From contig JADJES010000024.1 in the NCBI GenBank assembly GCA_016708955.1, forward strand, positions 62,001 to 126,000: a stretch of 64,000 bases of DNA. The letters are read 5' to 3'. Below are positions 9,331 to 17,775 of this stretch, piece after piece. This stretch comes from Nitrosomonas sp. Lineage in GTDB: Bacteria; Pseudomonadota; Gammaproteobacteria; Burkholderiales; Nitrosomonadaceae. Every line of letters begins with the position of its first letter. Positions within the stretch are counted from its first letter, which is position 1. A model generated the notes under the pieces. The model ran no database searches, was not told the DNA's origin, and saw only the letters and a list, made by a program, of their open reading frames with translations. The translations under genes and the position numbers were made by a program.

Positions 9331-9744
9331 TCATTGATCAGCTTTCTTAGCTTCAGCATCCTCTGGCTTCGCTTTTTCTGTATCAGGGGTAGTTTCGGCT
9401 GGCTTGGGTTTGACGGGATCTTTAGAGAAAGACAGATAGTTTTCAATATTCACCAGCACGTCGCCGTCAAAAAAAACAGTCATTCTTTTTTGTTCGACTA
9501 ACTCCCCTTTCTCACGGAACAAATAGACATAATCCCACCGGTTATCACGGAAAGCATCCATGATAAGCGGTGATCCCAAGACGAAAAGTACTTGGGATTT
9601 GGTCATGCCAGGTTTTAATTTTTCTACCATTTCTTCTGTAACAACATTGCCCTGCTGCACATCTATCCTATAGAGAACAGAAGGCAGAAATGAGCACCCT
9701 GCCAGCAACAGGCACGTAAGCAGTGCGAAAATTTTTGCGACCAT
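9331..9744 (-). CDS. bamE: Outer membrane assembly lipoprotein BamE
   Basis: Small lipoprotein subunit of the BAM complex that inserts beta-barrel proteins in the outer membrane. The start at 9744 gives a compact signal peptide, MVAKIFALLTCLLLAGCS, with lipobox LAGC. The longer frame from 9777 adds 11 residues that would spoil the signal and contain a TATAAT-like -10 sequence. The SmpA/OmlA core VVTEEMVEKLKPGMTKSQV...LGSPL...DNRWDYVY follows. The C-terminus is a Pro/Lys/Glu-rich tail. It is divergent from fur with about 80 bases between, a common arrangement in beta- and gammaproteobacteria. Confidence 0.92.
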   Translation of the reverse strand: MVAKIFALLTCLLLAGCSFLPSVLYRIDVQQGNVVTEEMVEKLKPGMTKSQVLFVLGSPLIMDAFRDNRWDYVYLFREKGELVEQKRMTVFFDGDVLVNIENYLSFSKDPVKPKPAETTPDTEKAKPEDAEAKKADQ

Positions 9745-9821
9745 TTTGTTGATATTATATGTTTCCAAAGTGAACACAGCACTATATGATACAGTAAATA
9801 ATTTTACGAGCAGAGAGAACC

Positions 9822-10262
9822 ATGGGTAACTTCGACGAGCTGAAAAGTAAAGACCTCAAAAATATTGGCTTAAAAACAACACTGCCAAGGCTCAAAATAC
9901 TGAATTTGTTCGAGCAAAGCAGTGTTCGTCACCTATCTGCTGAAGATGTTTATAAGGTATTGATCAGCGAAGGTGAAGATATCGGATTGGCTACTGTCTA
10001 TCGTGTTTTAACACAATTTGAACAAGCTGGATTGTTGGAGCGGCATCATTTCGAAAGCGGGAAAGCTGTTTTTGAACTGAAAGGCGATGGTCACCATGAT
10101 CACTTGGTTTGTTTGCAATGTGGCCGTGTTGAAGAATTCTTTGATGCGGAAATAGAGAGGCGCCAGACAGCCATTGCGAAAGACCGGGGATTTACCCTGC
10201 AGGAACATTCATTGTCGCTCTATGCAGATTGCATTAAACCAAACTGCCCACATCGAAAATAA
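9822..10262 (+). CDS. fur: Ferric uptake regulator
   Basis: Iron-responsive repressor of 146 residues. An N-terminal winged helix (KTTLPRLKILNLFE, and recognition helix around GLATVYRVLTQFEQAGL) is followed by the dimerisation domain with the metal-binding HHDHLVCLQCGRVEEF segment (CxxC) and a C-terminal CIKPNCPHRK second cysteine pair. It probably controls the fbpABC operon further right. It lies 4 bases before mltB, which may be read from the same transcript. Confidence 0.97.
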   Translation: MGNFDELKSKDLKNIGLKTTLPRLKILNLFEQSSVRHLSAEDVYKVLISEGEDIGLATVYRVLTQFEQAGLLERHHFESGKAVFELKGDGHHDHLVCLQCGRVEEFFDAEIERRQTAIAKDRGFTLQEHSLSLYADCIKPNCPHRK

Positions 10263-10266
10263 CAAA

Positions 10267-11550
10267 ATGTCAGTGATCGCTACCCGTTATTTCCCTGCTT
10301 TGAATTTTTCCTTGGCGCATAACGCATGTTGCAGGAAAATAGGCTCAGGAATTATGGTGTTTGTTGTTCTGACGTTTACACACACTGCTCATGCCGAAAA
10401 CAACGGTTTTGGCGAGTGCATTTCCCGAATAAAATCACAAGCCAAAATAGAAGGTATTACTGATAGAACAGTCAGCAAGGTCCTGGATAAGGCCAAATAC
10501 ATACCGCGTGTGATTGAACTGGACCGGCGTCAACCTGAATTCACGCAAACATTTGCAAATTACTTTACCACGCGTATCAATGATGAACGCATTCAACGTG
10601 GCCGGGAATTATTTACCAAGCATCGGCTTTTACTGAATCAGATTCAGCAAGAAACTGGTATTCCGGCACAATATCTGGTTTCATTCTGGGGTCTGGAAAC
10701 TAACTACGGCGGTTATTTTGGCGACTGGTCAGTGACCGATTCATTAGCTACGCTTGCTTGTGATCCGCGCCGCAGTAGCTTTTTCACACAGGAACTGTTC
10801 AATGCCATGCGCATTGTCGATGCGGGAGATATCTCTCCGGAACGAATGATCGGTTCGTGGGCAGGGGCCATGGGGCATATGCAATTCATGCCATCTACTT
10901 TTTTGCGCTATGCCAAAGATATCGATGGCGACGGGCGTCGTGATCTGTGGGGCAGTATCCCGGATGCCATGGGATCCGCGGCCAATTTTCTTCGGCAATT
11001 GGGTTGGACGCCTGGTTTGGATTGGGGGCGGGAAGTCCGGCTGCCGCCAGCTTTTGATTATTCGCTGGCAGGGCGGGATCAAATGCTAAGTGAGGCGGAA
11101 TGGGCAAAACTGGGTGTTACCACAACGGCTGGAACGCCATTGCCACCCAGCGAACAGAAAGCTGCGTTGCTCGTTCCTTCAGGTCACCAAGGGCCGGCCT
11201 TTTTGGTGACCAAGAATTTTTATATAATTATGCGCTGGAATCGTTCTGAATTTTATGCGCTATCAGTCGGGCATCTGGCGGATCGCATTGCAGGTGCAAC
11301 CGCATTGCATCGTACACCACGGACCGATACGGAAAAAATATCCCGCGAGCAAGTACGCCAGCTTCAGATGGATTTGTCTACACTGGGTATTGATGCCGGT
11401 GAAGCGGATGGTGTTATGGGTTCAGTGACCCGTCAGGCAATCAGCCGTTTCCAGAAAAATACACAGCGTATTGCGGATGGCCATTTGGATACGTCGTTAT
11501 TGATCGTTATTCGTGAAGCGGCGCTAGGCAGTTATGGTGCGCTAATTTAA
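10267..11550 (+). CDS. mltB: Lytic murein transglycosylase B family protein
   Basis: Periplasmic enzyme that cleaves the MurNAc-GlcNAc bond with 1,6-anhydro ring formation. From the ATG at 10267 it has 427 residues: a long N-terminal region with a signal segment ending THTAHA, an SLT/MltB domain with the catalytic glutamate in FWGLETNYGGYFGD, then GAMGHMQFMPSTFLRYAKDIDGDGRRD. A C-terminal peptidoglycan-binding domain of the PG_binding_1 type (LQMDLSTLGIDAGEADGVMG) is present. The upstream frame extension overlaps fur and is not needed. The 3' end overlaps mdh by 4 bases on the opposite strand. Confidence 0.93.
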   Translation: MSVIATRYFPALNFSLAHNACCRKIGSGIMVFVVLTFTHTAHAENNGFGECISRIKSQAKIEGITDRTVSKVLDKAKYIPRVIELDRRQPEFTQTFANYFTTRINDERIQRGRELFTKHRLLLNQIQQETGIPAQYLVSFWGLETNYGGYFGDWSVTDSLATLACDPRRSSFFTQELFNAMRIVDAGDISPERMIGSWAGAMGHMQFMPSTFLRYAKDIDGDGRRDLWGSIPDAMGSAANFLRQLGWTPGLDWGREVRLPPAFDYSLAGRDQMLSEAEWAKLGVTTTAGTPLPPSEQKAALLVPSGHQGPAFLVTKNFYIIMRWNRSEFYALSVGHLADRIAGATALHRTPRTDTEKISREQVRQLQMDLSTLGIDAGEADGVMGSVTRQAISRFQKNTQRIADGHLDTSLLIVIREAALGSYGALI

Positions 11551-12533
11551 GCGAGCAGATGCTTAATAGCTTCCTGCTCAGTAATTAATTCCTGATAGCT
11601 TTTCTGCATTTTTTCCCGATCCGACGGAGTTATTTCTAATCCTTCGACAATTTTATACTGGCCGTTCTTGCAAGTGACCGGGTAACTGAAGATAACCCCG
11701 CTGGGTATGTCGTAACATCCATTGGCTGGTACGCCCATAGATACCCAGTCATCTTCCGGAGTACCGAAAATCCAACTCTGCATATGATTGATAATCGCAT
11801 TGGCTGCGCTGGCTGCGCTTGATTTGCCGCGGCGTGCTTCAATAATCGCCGTGCCGCGTTTTTGTACTGTTGGAATAAAATGATTCTCTATCCAAGCTGC
11901 GTCCCCAATTAGCGACGCCACTTTGTCATTGCCAACGGTTGCATGGCTTAAATCAGGGAATTGCGTATTGGAATGATTGCCCCATACGATCATTTTCTTT
12001 ATGTCTGACACAGGGACATGGAGTTTCAGTGCGGCTTGAGACAATGCGCGATTATGATCCAACCGTAACATCGCCGAGAAATTCGCGGGATCCAGATCGG
12101 GTGCATTTTTTAAGGTGATGTAAGCATTCGTATTGGCAGGATTACCGACGACCAGTACTTTAACATTACGCTTGGCAGCGGCATTCAGCGCTCTTCCTTG
12201 CGCGATGAAAATAGGGCCATTGGCTGCAAGGAGATCCTTGCGTTCCATATTCTCGCCACGAGGCCTTGCGCCTACCAGCAAAGCAATGTCCACATTATCA
12301 AATACAACTTCTGGATTATCAGTAGTGATAATTTCAGTTAATAATGGGAAAGCGCAGTCATACAACTCCATGACGATGGCCTCGAAAAACGGCTGCGCAT
12401 CAGTAATGTCGTGCAACTGCAGAATGACCGGTTGGTCTTTGCCAAACATGTCGCCGGCCGCAATGCGAAATAGCAAGCTATAACAAATCTGTCCAGTTGC
12501 ACCGGTGACAGCAATACGAATAGGCGGTTTCAT
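11547..12533 (-). CDS. mdh: Malate dehydrogenase
   Basis: NAD-dependent interconversion of malate and oxaloacetate in the TCA cycle. From the ATG at 12533 the protein is 328 residues, the usual size of the beta-proteobacterial/MDH type 2 form. It starts with a Rossmann fold VTGATGQICYSLLFRIA. The active-site motifs LRLDHNRA and the catalytic histidine in IVWGNHSNTQFPD are present. The frame stays open upstream to 12635, but the extra 34 residues are not family-like. It converges on mltB. Confidence 0.96.
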   Translation of the reverse strand: MKPPIRIAVTGATGQICYSLLFRIAAGDMFGKDQPVILQLHDITDAQPFFEAIVMELYDCAFPLLTEIITTDNPEVVFDNVDIALLVGARPRGENMERKDLLAANGPIFIAQGRALNAAAKRNVKVLVVGNPANTNAYITLKNAPDLDPANFSAMLRLDHNRALSQAALKLHVPVSDIKKMIVWGNHSNTQFPDLSHATVGNDKVASLIGDAAWIENHFIPTVQKRGTAIIEARRGKSSAASAANAIINHMQSWIFGTPEDDWVSMGVPANGCYDIPSGVIFSYPVTCKNGQYKIVEGLEITPSDREKMQKSYQELITEQEAIKHLLA

Positions 12534-12852
12534 TTTTTCCAATCCTCGAGAATCCGCCAATAGCTTTGAAAATTGGCGGTATATGGGGAAAAGTGAACGA
12601 ATTATACTTGCAATCAGGGTCTCGCGGAAGAGCAAGTTTGCTTAAGAAAAAATAAATGCGATAGCGTGTTGATTGCAGATTGAAATACACGGAGTATCTG
12701 GAATGTGAAGGAATCTGTGCTGTATCGATACAAAATTTTTCAGATTTTCATGTAACGATGCAGGCCCTAATCAATGATAAGCGCGCGTACACATCGAACT
12801 TGCATCATGAGTGGTATTGCGTATGATACTAAAGTTGAATAACTAAAAGGAG

Positions 12853-13631
12853 ATGACTGCCGCAAGTTTTCCTGCTTCTATTTCCACACCCGCAACATCG
12901 ATTGACGAAGTTATTACGCAATTAACCGCCATCATTGAATGGTCCAAACAAAATGATTCACGCATCGGTTACTTTGCCGCGTTGTATCGCAAAGTGACCA
13001 TCCAAGTCAAAAAAGCATTGCAGACAATTTTTTTGACGATGGTCCGCATATGGAATGGCTCGATATCATTTCTGTCAATCGCTACATTCATGCGTGCTAT
13101 CAATATCAGACAGGCCAAATGCCGGCGCAATCCTGGGTGCGTGCATTTAATGAGACCGAACACTGGCGGCCGATTGTATTACAGCATTTGCTGATCGGTA
13201 TGAACGCGCATATCAACCTGGACTTGGGAATTGCTGCGGCAGAAACAATGCCGGCGGGAGAATTAGCCGGTCTCAAAGGTGATTTTGATAAAATCAATGG
13301 GGTACTCGCAGACCTGGTGGGGGATGTACAAGGGGAACTGGCGGAAATATGGCCTCTCCTGAAATTGCTCAATAGCGCTCTGGGTAACGTGGAAACAGCA
13401 ATCATCAATTTCAGCATGGAAAAAGCCCGTGATGCCGCCTGGTCGTTCGCCGAGAAATTATCACCCCTGCCGACACCGCAGCGGAAACAAGCAATTCTGG
13501 AAAAAGACGAGATGATGGCATTGTTTTCCAATGTAATCTCCCATCCGGGTTTTTACGGCTCGCTCATCATCGGAATCATTCGCTTAGGAGAACGGGGTAC
13601 GACACGTCAGCGCATCGAAATATTGGAGTGA
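12853..13631 (+). pseudogene. DUF5995-like protein, one-base frameshift
   Basis: Two frames together make one protein of about 258 residues. The first (12853 to about 13025) contains SIDEVITQLTAIIEWS...DSRIGYFAALYRKVTIQVKKALQ. The second (from about 13026) continues NFFDDGPHMEWLDIISVNRYI...HINLDLGIAAAE and ends at 13631. This order fits the DUF5995 family of unknown function. One base is missing around 13022-13028, next to a seven-T run. An AAAAGGAG ribosome site touches the proposed ATG, so the exact start is doubtful. It lies 53 bases before the FGE-like gene and could have formed an operon with it. The break may be real decay or an assembly error. Confidence 0.6.
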
Positions 13632-13684
13632 CCGGCTTCCTCAATCGCTTCTGGACTGCATAATCACTGGATCATCAACTTACA

Positions 13685-14578
13685 ATGACCTCATACATCC
13701 GCAAACACACCATTTTCCCCGAAGAATTCCCGGAACCTTGGGCATCCGATTGGGGCGAAGATGAATTCGGTCTATGGATGGCATTCACCTACAAAGGCGT
13801 GCGGCAGGCGTTCCGTTGGTGTGAACCGGGGACGTTTTTGATGGGTTCGCCACCAGATGAGCCGGAGCGTTTTGATGATGAATTGCAACATCAGGTGACT
13901 TTAACCAAAGGTTTTTGGATTGCTGATACGACGATGACACAAGCCTTGTGGGAAGTAATCATGGGAGAAAATCCCAGTAAATTTAAGGGTGAAGATCGGC
14001 CGGTTGAGAATGTCAGTTGGGAGGATGCACAAGCTTTCGTCGCCAAGATGAACGGCTTGAAAGTGGAATTGAAATTATGCCTACCGACCGAAGCGCAATG
14101 GGAATATGCCTGCCGCGCCGAGAGTACTACGCCATTTTGCTGGGGAGATCAGATTGATTCGACGTTGGTTAATTTTGATGGGAATCATCCATACAATAAG
14201 GGCAGTCCAAGTCAATATCGGAAGCAGACAGTCGCAGTCAAAGAATTGCCGTGCAATGACTGGGGTTTGTACCAGATGCACGGTAATGTGCGGGAATGGT
14301 GCCAGGATTGTTTTGAAAATTACCCGGCGGAGCCAGTCATCAATCCACAAGGACCGGAATCGGGCGACTCCCGCGTGCTGTGCGGCGGAAGCGCGCGGGG
14401 GGGACAAACGGGGGATGGACTGCGGGTCCTATCAGCGCTTAAGAGGCCTTTGAAGGGCACCTCTAAAAATCCAAATTTCGTCACAACACTTTGTTGCTCA
14501 CAAAAAATGTTTCCTTACATATCACACTATGCTGCGTCACCATTTTTTGCTCGCGCCTCGTTTTTTTTGGAACTTTGA
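13685..14578 (+). CDS. Formylglycine-generating-enzyme-like (SUMF1) protein with C-terminus replaced by a MITE
   Basis: The FGE/SUMF1 fold is clear: PGTFLMGSPPDEPERFDDE, TTMTQALWEVIMGENPSKFKG, RPVENVSWEDAQAFV, LPTEAQWEYACRAES, NDWGLYQMHGNVREWCQD, then VLCGGS. The usual ending, GGSW followed by an arginine-rich stretch and GFR, is missing. After GGS the frame degrades across a seven-G run, and from 14455 the reading frame is MITE sequence, so about the last 40 residues are foreign. A frame one base off reads DKRGMDCGSYQRLRG, closer to the family's C-terminal region. FGE-fold proteins of this type are common targets of diversity-generating retroelements. The cysteines needed for true FGE activity are not evident. 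Probably non-functional. Confidence 0.75.
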   Translation: MTSYIRKHTIFPEEFPEPWASDWGEDEFGLWMAFTYKGVRQAFRWCEPGTFLMGSPPDEPERFDDELQHQVTLTKGFWIADTTMTQALWEVIMGENPSKFKGEDRPVENVSWEDAQAFVAKMNGLKVELKLCLPTEAQWEYACRAESTTPFCWGDQIDSTLVNFDGNHPYNKGSPSQYRKQTVAVKELPCNDWGLYQMHGNVREWCQDCFENYPAEPVINPQGPESGDSRVLCGGSARGGQTGDGLRVLSALKRPLKGTSKNPNFVTTLCCSQKMFPYISHYAASPFFARASFFLEL

Positions 14579-14594
14579 ATTTTTAGAGGCGCCC
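14455..14594. mobile_element. MITE-like element, copy 2, inserted in the FGE-like gene
   Basis: The ends read GGGCACCTCTAAAAATCC and, reverse-complemented, GGGCGCCTCTAAAAATTC. The interior matches copy 1 at 6669-6809. The FGE-like coding similarity stops immediately to its left and no remaining gene part is seen to its right, so insertion was accompanied by loss of the gene end. A palindromic repeat (copy b) starts 8 bases later. Confidence 0.72.
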
Positions 14595-14602
14595 TGAAGA
14601 AT

Positions 14603-14673
14603 TGTCATTTCGAGCATGGCGAGAAATCTGTATTGTGGACTTATAAATATTCCTCACTTTGTTCGGAATGACA
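14603..14673. repeat. Palindromic dispersed repeat, copy b (core only)
   Basis: Core with TGTCATTTCGAGCATGGCGAG at the left and TTCGGAATGACA at the right, inverted with respect to each other. It lacks the outer GGAAACTCTGAATAAC arms seen in other copies, and is adjacent to the MITE. Confidence 0.7.
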
Positions 14674-15152
14674 AAGAAAAAAAGGTCAAATGAACAGTTA
14701 AATCCATTTGACCGGGGAGTATCTCAAACTTTATCGTCAAAAGTTGGAGAACGTAGCAGAAGGAGGGAGAGAGAGTTCTGCAGTACGTGAGGAACAGTAT
14801 CCAGTAGTTGTTCTGTAGTGTATGTGATTATTGTCACAACACAGTGCGGGATTCCGGTGGGGGCGTCTGAGCAATGCCATACAACAGGGAATGCCGGAAA
14901 AGTTGCCTCCTTGGCTTCGCCTGTAATTCTTATCGATTGAGGTTGGCCGGGAATAAATACGCTAATTATTCATTTGTATTTTTCCTGAAAAGGGATAGTA
15001 TCCACGTTGTTGATTTTTTTCTTCCGAGAAGTTAAATCTTCAATGGCATATGATTTTTCAGATAAAATCATAAATGTGTGTTTTTTAAGTGAGTTAGGTT
15101 CAATGCGCTATTGGTATTCGTTAATAGCTTTTTTCAATTTAAGGAGATCATA
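14674..15152. other. Non-coding stretch, promoter side of a lipoprotein gene
   Basis: No convincing gene, repeat or RNA was seen in these 480 bases. The right end holds the ribosome site AAGGAG at 15141-15146 for the next gene, and the region before it is AT-rich. Confidence 0.5.
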
Positions 15153-15446
15153 ATGAACTATCCGATTCTTACTGCTGTGCTGATTGCCGTGATGTTAACT
15201 GCCTGTAAAGGCGAGGGCAAGCCAGGTCAATATCCTCCAAGTCTGTATCAAGAACGAGAAGGCGCACTGTCTGATGCCGAACTCGAAAAAAATAAAAAAC
15301 AAGCAGCAGAGGCAGCAGAGAAAGTTTATCCCGCCGATGATCCTGCTGTACCGCATGCTGAATCCGATGAGGAATTGGCGGAAAAGAATGTTGAAGCAAC
15401 TGATTCCACCGAAGATTCCGAAACCCCAAAAGCAAAATCAGAATAA
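15153..15446 (+). CDS. Small acidic lipoprotein
   Basis: 97-residue predicted lipoprotein with signal MNYPILTAVLIAVMLTACKG (lipobox LTAC). The ATG at 15153 is set by a strong AAGGAG site 7 bases upstream; the frame is open further left without a start signal. The mature part begins GEGKPGQYPPSLYQEREGAL and is then a highly charged Glu/Lys/Ala-rich tail, probably extended or coiled. The KPG..PPSLY..E.G motif recurs in the small lipoprotein on the opposite strand at 15952-16104. Function unknown. A strong terminator follows. Confidence 0.8.
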   Translation: MNYPILTAVLIAVMLTACKGEGKPGQYPPSLYQEREGALSDAELEKNKKQAAEAAEKVYPADDPAVPHAESDEELAEKNVEATDSTEDSETPKAKSE

Positions 15447-15571
15447 GAACACAATACACACAATACAGAGAAAGCTTAAAAAGCCCATCTTGCCGAGGAT
15501 ACAGCACGCCCCGTCGTGGCTATTAAGCAGGAAGTCATACAAGGAAAGCTATAAAGCTGTAAAAATCACTG

Positions 15572-15606
15572 CGATTCTGGTAGCAATGCCAGAGTCGTTT
15601 TTTTTT
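15572..15606 (+). terminator. Intrinsic terminator of the small lipoprotein gene
   Basis: A 9-base-pair stem (one G-T pair) between 15572-15580 and 15589-15597 with an 8-base loop, followed at once by nine T residues. It lies 126 bases after the stop codon. Confidence 0.85.
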
Positions 15607-15896
15607 AAGCAAAAATAGAAGAACTGAAATTGCTAGCTGTGCCATGTGATTGTCATTGCGCGGGCTTGTGAGAGGATTTAGCGGGTTATTTGCTTAAAAA
15701 CATGTTTTAAAAAAAGAGTGACCCCGGATATTGCATGATTTCGCACGATAATCACGCATGATATTGGTTTCACAAGAGACTTTTCGAAGAGGTGGTATGG
15801 TTATTCATACACTTGACTGAGACAAATTCCTTGTGAAATCAGGAGACAAGTGAGGGTGTGTGCAATTTATGCAATATCCGGGATAGATAATCCTAA

Positions 15897-15933
15897 ATAA
15901 AAAAACGGCCCCTCATAACTGATAGGAGCCGTT
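15897..15933 (-). terminator. Intrinsic terminator of the second small lipoprotein gene
   Basis: On the minus strand AACGGCTCC pairs with GGGGCCGTT (one mismatch) and is followed by a long T run (15905 down to 15897). It lies 19 bases after the stop codon of the gene at 15952-16104. Confidence 0.82.
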
Positions 15934-15951
15934 TGATAGTTAATTAACCAA

Positions 15952-16104
15952 TTAATCCTTGCCGGCAGGAGCGCCCAATCTTTCGCCTTTTTCATTTTCA
16001 TACAAGCTTGGTGGTTTTGAACCTGGTTTGGGGTCACCACATCCGGTGAGTGCAGCTGTAAATGTAAACGCGATGAGGGCGATAGCTAAGAGTGAGTATT
16101 TCAT
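15952..16104 (-). CDS. Very small lipoprotein (50 residues), paralogue of the 15153 gene
   Basis: A 50-residue frame read on the minus strand: signal MKYSLLAIALIAFTFTAALT then GC, giving lipobox LTGC, and a mature part GDPKPGSKPPSLYENEKGERLG ending PAGKD. A strong AAGGAG site lies 8 bases before the ATG at 16104, and a strong terminator follows, so it is a complete transcription unit. The mature start matches that of the convergent lipoprotein at 15153. It resembles the short LptM/YifL-like lipoproteins found in many proteobacteria (Lipoprotein_13 type, PPS or PPxxY after the cysteine), but the assignment is tentative. Confidence 0.82.
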   Translation of the reverse strand: MKYSLLAIALIAFTFTAALTGCGDPKPGSKPPSLYENEKGERLGAPAGKD

Positions 16105-16557
16105 AATAATCTCCTTTGTAATAATATCAAATGATGTTAATGGATATATTCAGCGTTACGTTGAAACTCAATCAGCTACAAGTCACATACCTAGTCTACG
16201 ATCTTTATCTGGAATTAAATTACAGTTCCACAGACAGAAAATATGCTTTTAAAAGACTATCTATTCGTACAAACTTAATCTTCTAAAAGAATAGGATATG
16301 ATTTCTGAAGTAATTAAGTGATGTAACTAAGAATAAGCGATAACACTTATCCTGATTTAAGGATAACATTAAAAATGTTAATAATGTGTGAAATTTAAAC
16401 GCAGCAGACAGGCGCGCAGTGATTGAATTGGTGCAATGATTGAGTATCAAAAATTTGATGCCAGAGCCGCGGAATGCATCGATAAAGAATGAAGTGTGTG
16501 GCTGGGCTCCTGCTCTTATTGAAGATTTGTCAAGAATAGTCTGTCTGACAGGCTTTG
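16105..16557. other. AT-rich non-coding stretch
   Basis: About 450 bases without a convincing gene or structured element. The left part must hold the promoter of the minus-strand lipoprotein. Several TATAAT-like words are present, but none can be singled out. Confidence 0.4.
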
Positions 16558-17769
16558 CTAAGAAGTAATACTTTTGCCATGACCGCTTGCCAGATAGCTT
16601 TCCGATTGCATTTCCATCAAACGCGAAATCGTGCGTTCAAATTCAAAACCGGCATCGCCTCCGGTATACAGTGATTGCGGCGGCACAGCGGCCGAGCAAA
16701 CGAATTTGACGCCATGTTCGTAGAGCGCGTCGATAAAATTCACAAAGCGCTTGGCCTCATCGCTATTTTCCTCGTTGAATTGCGGGATCGCGACCATGAT
16801 GACGGTATGATAGGTTCTGGCGATGGCGAGATAGTCTGCTGCCCCCAATGGATTTGCGCACAGGCGTTTAAACGAGAAAACAGCAACCCCGCGTGCTGAT
16901 TTGGGCACAAACAGTGTGCGTCCCTGCACATTCAATACTTCGCTGGGAACTTTCGCCCGGTCTTCAATGCGGCGATCGGTCAGGCGGAAAAAAGTTGCTG
17001 CTAATTGCCCCGTGGTTTCTGCATTTATCGGGGAATAATAAGTTTCTGCGCCTTTCAAACGGTTGTAGCGATAATCAACCGGACCTTCAAGCGGAATGAT
17101 TTCAAGTTTTTCCTTGAGCTGCGCAATGAAAGGCAGGAAGCGCTGGCGATTCAGGCCATTCTTGTAAAGATCATCGGGGGGACGGTTGGATGTGGCGACC
17201 ACAATCACGCCTTGGGCGAACAACTCCTTGAACAATCGTGTCAGAACCATGGCATCGGCAATGTCAGTGACTTGTAATTCGTCAAAACATAACAATGTTG
17301 TTTCACCGGCTATTTGCCGTGCGATGGATGGCATCGGGTCATCATCATTCGCACGGCTACCGTGCTGTGCGCGTTCCCGTACTGAGAGATCATGCCATTC
17401 TTTAAGCCGGGCATGGATGTCCAACATGAATTCATGAAAATGCACCCGCCGCTTTGATGCAATCGGAGCGACGGAGTAAAACAAATCCATCAACATAGAT
17501 TTGCCGCGGCCGACACCGCCATAGAGATAGATACCTTTGGGGGCTGGTTTTTCACTACCCGGCCAGCGAAAGATGCCGGCAGGAAACCAGCTTTTGAGCG
17601 CGAAGCCATCGCGTTTATGTCCGATTGCCGGGTACTCGATGAGCGCGCGGTGTAGTTGTTCTAATGCTGCGACTGCTTTGACTTGATCGTCATCCGGTTT
17701 TAGTTCGCCCGCTTGCATCAATGCTTGGTATTCTGCTTCCGGGCCTGTTTTTTCTAAATTCTGTTGCAT
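16558..17769 (-). CDS. zapE: Cell division protein ZapE (AFG1-like ATPase)
   Basis: 403-residue P-loop ATPase of the ZapE/AFG1 family, which acts at the constricting Z-ring and in protein quality control. Walker A is GGVGRGKSMLMD near residue 86, Walker B is LLCFDELQVTDIADAM near 159, and sensor motif ATSNRPPDDLYKNGLNRQRFLPFI follows, all typical. The C-terminus ends FERTISRLMEMQSESYL, also typical. It lies 6 bases downstream of the ampG-like gene and in line with xth, so these form one minus-strand group. Confidence 0.95.
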   Translation of the reverse strand: MQQNLEKTGPEAEYQALMQAGELKPDDDQVKAVAALEQLHRALIEYPAIGHKRDGFALKSWFPAGIFRWPGSEKPAPKGIYLYGGVGRGKSMLMDLFYSVAPIASKRRVHFHEFMLDIHARLKEWHDLSVRERAQHGSRANDDDPMPSIARQIAGETTLLCFDELQVTDIADAMVLTRLFKELFAQGVIVVATSNRPPDDLYKNGLNRQRFLPFIAQLKEKLEIIPLEGPVDYRYNRLKGAETYYSPINAETTGQLAATFFRLTDRRIEDRAKVPSEVLNVQGRTLFVPKSARGVAVFSFKRLCANPLGAADYLAIARTYHTVIMVAIPQFNEENSDEAKRFVNFIDALYEHGVKFVCSAAVPPQSLYTGGDAGFEFERTISRLMEMQSESYLASGHGKSITS

Positions 17770-17775
17770 GGTTGA

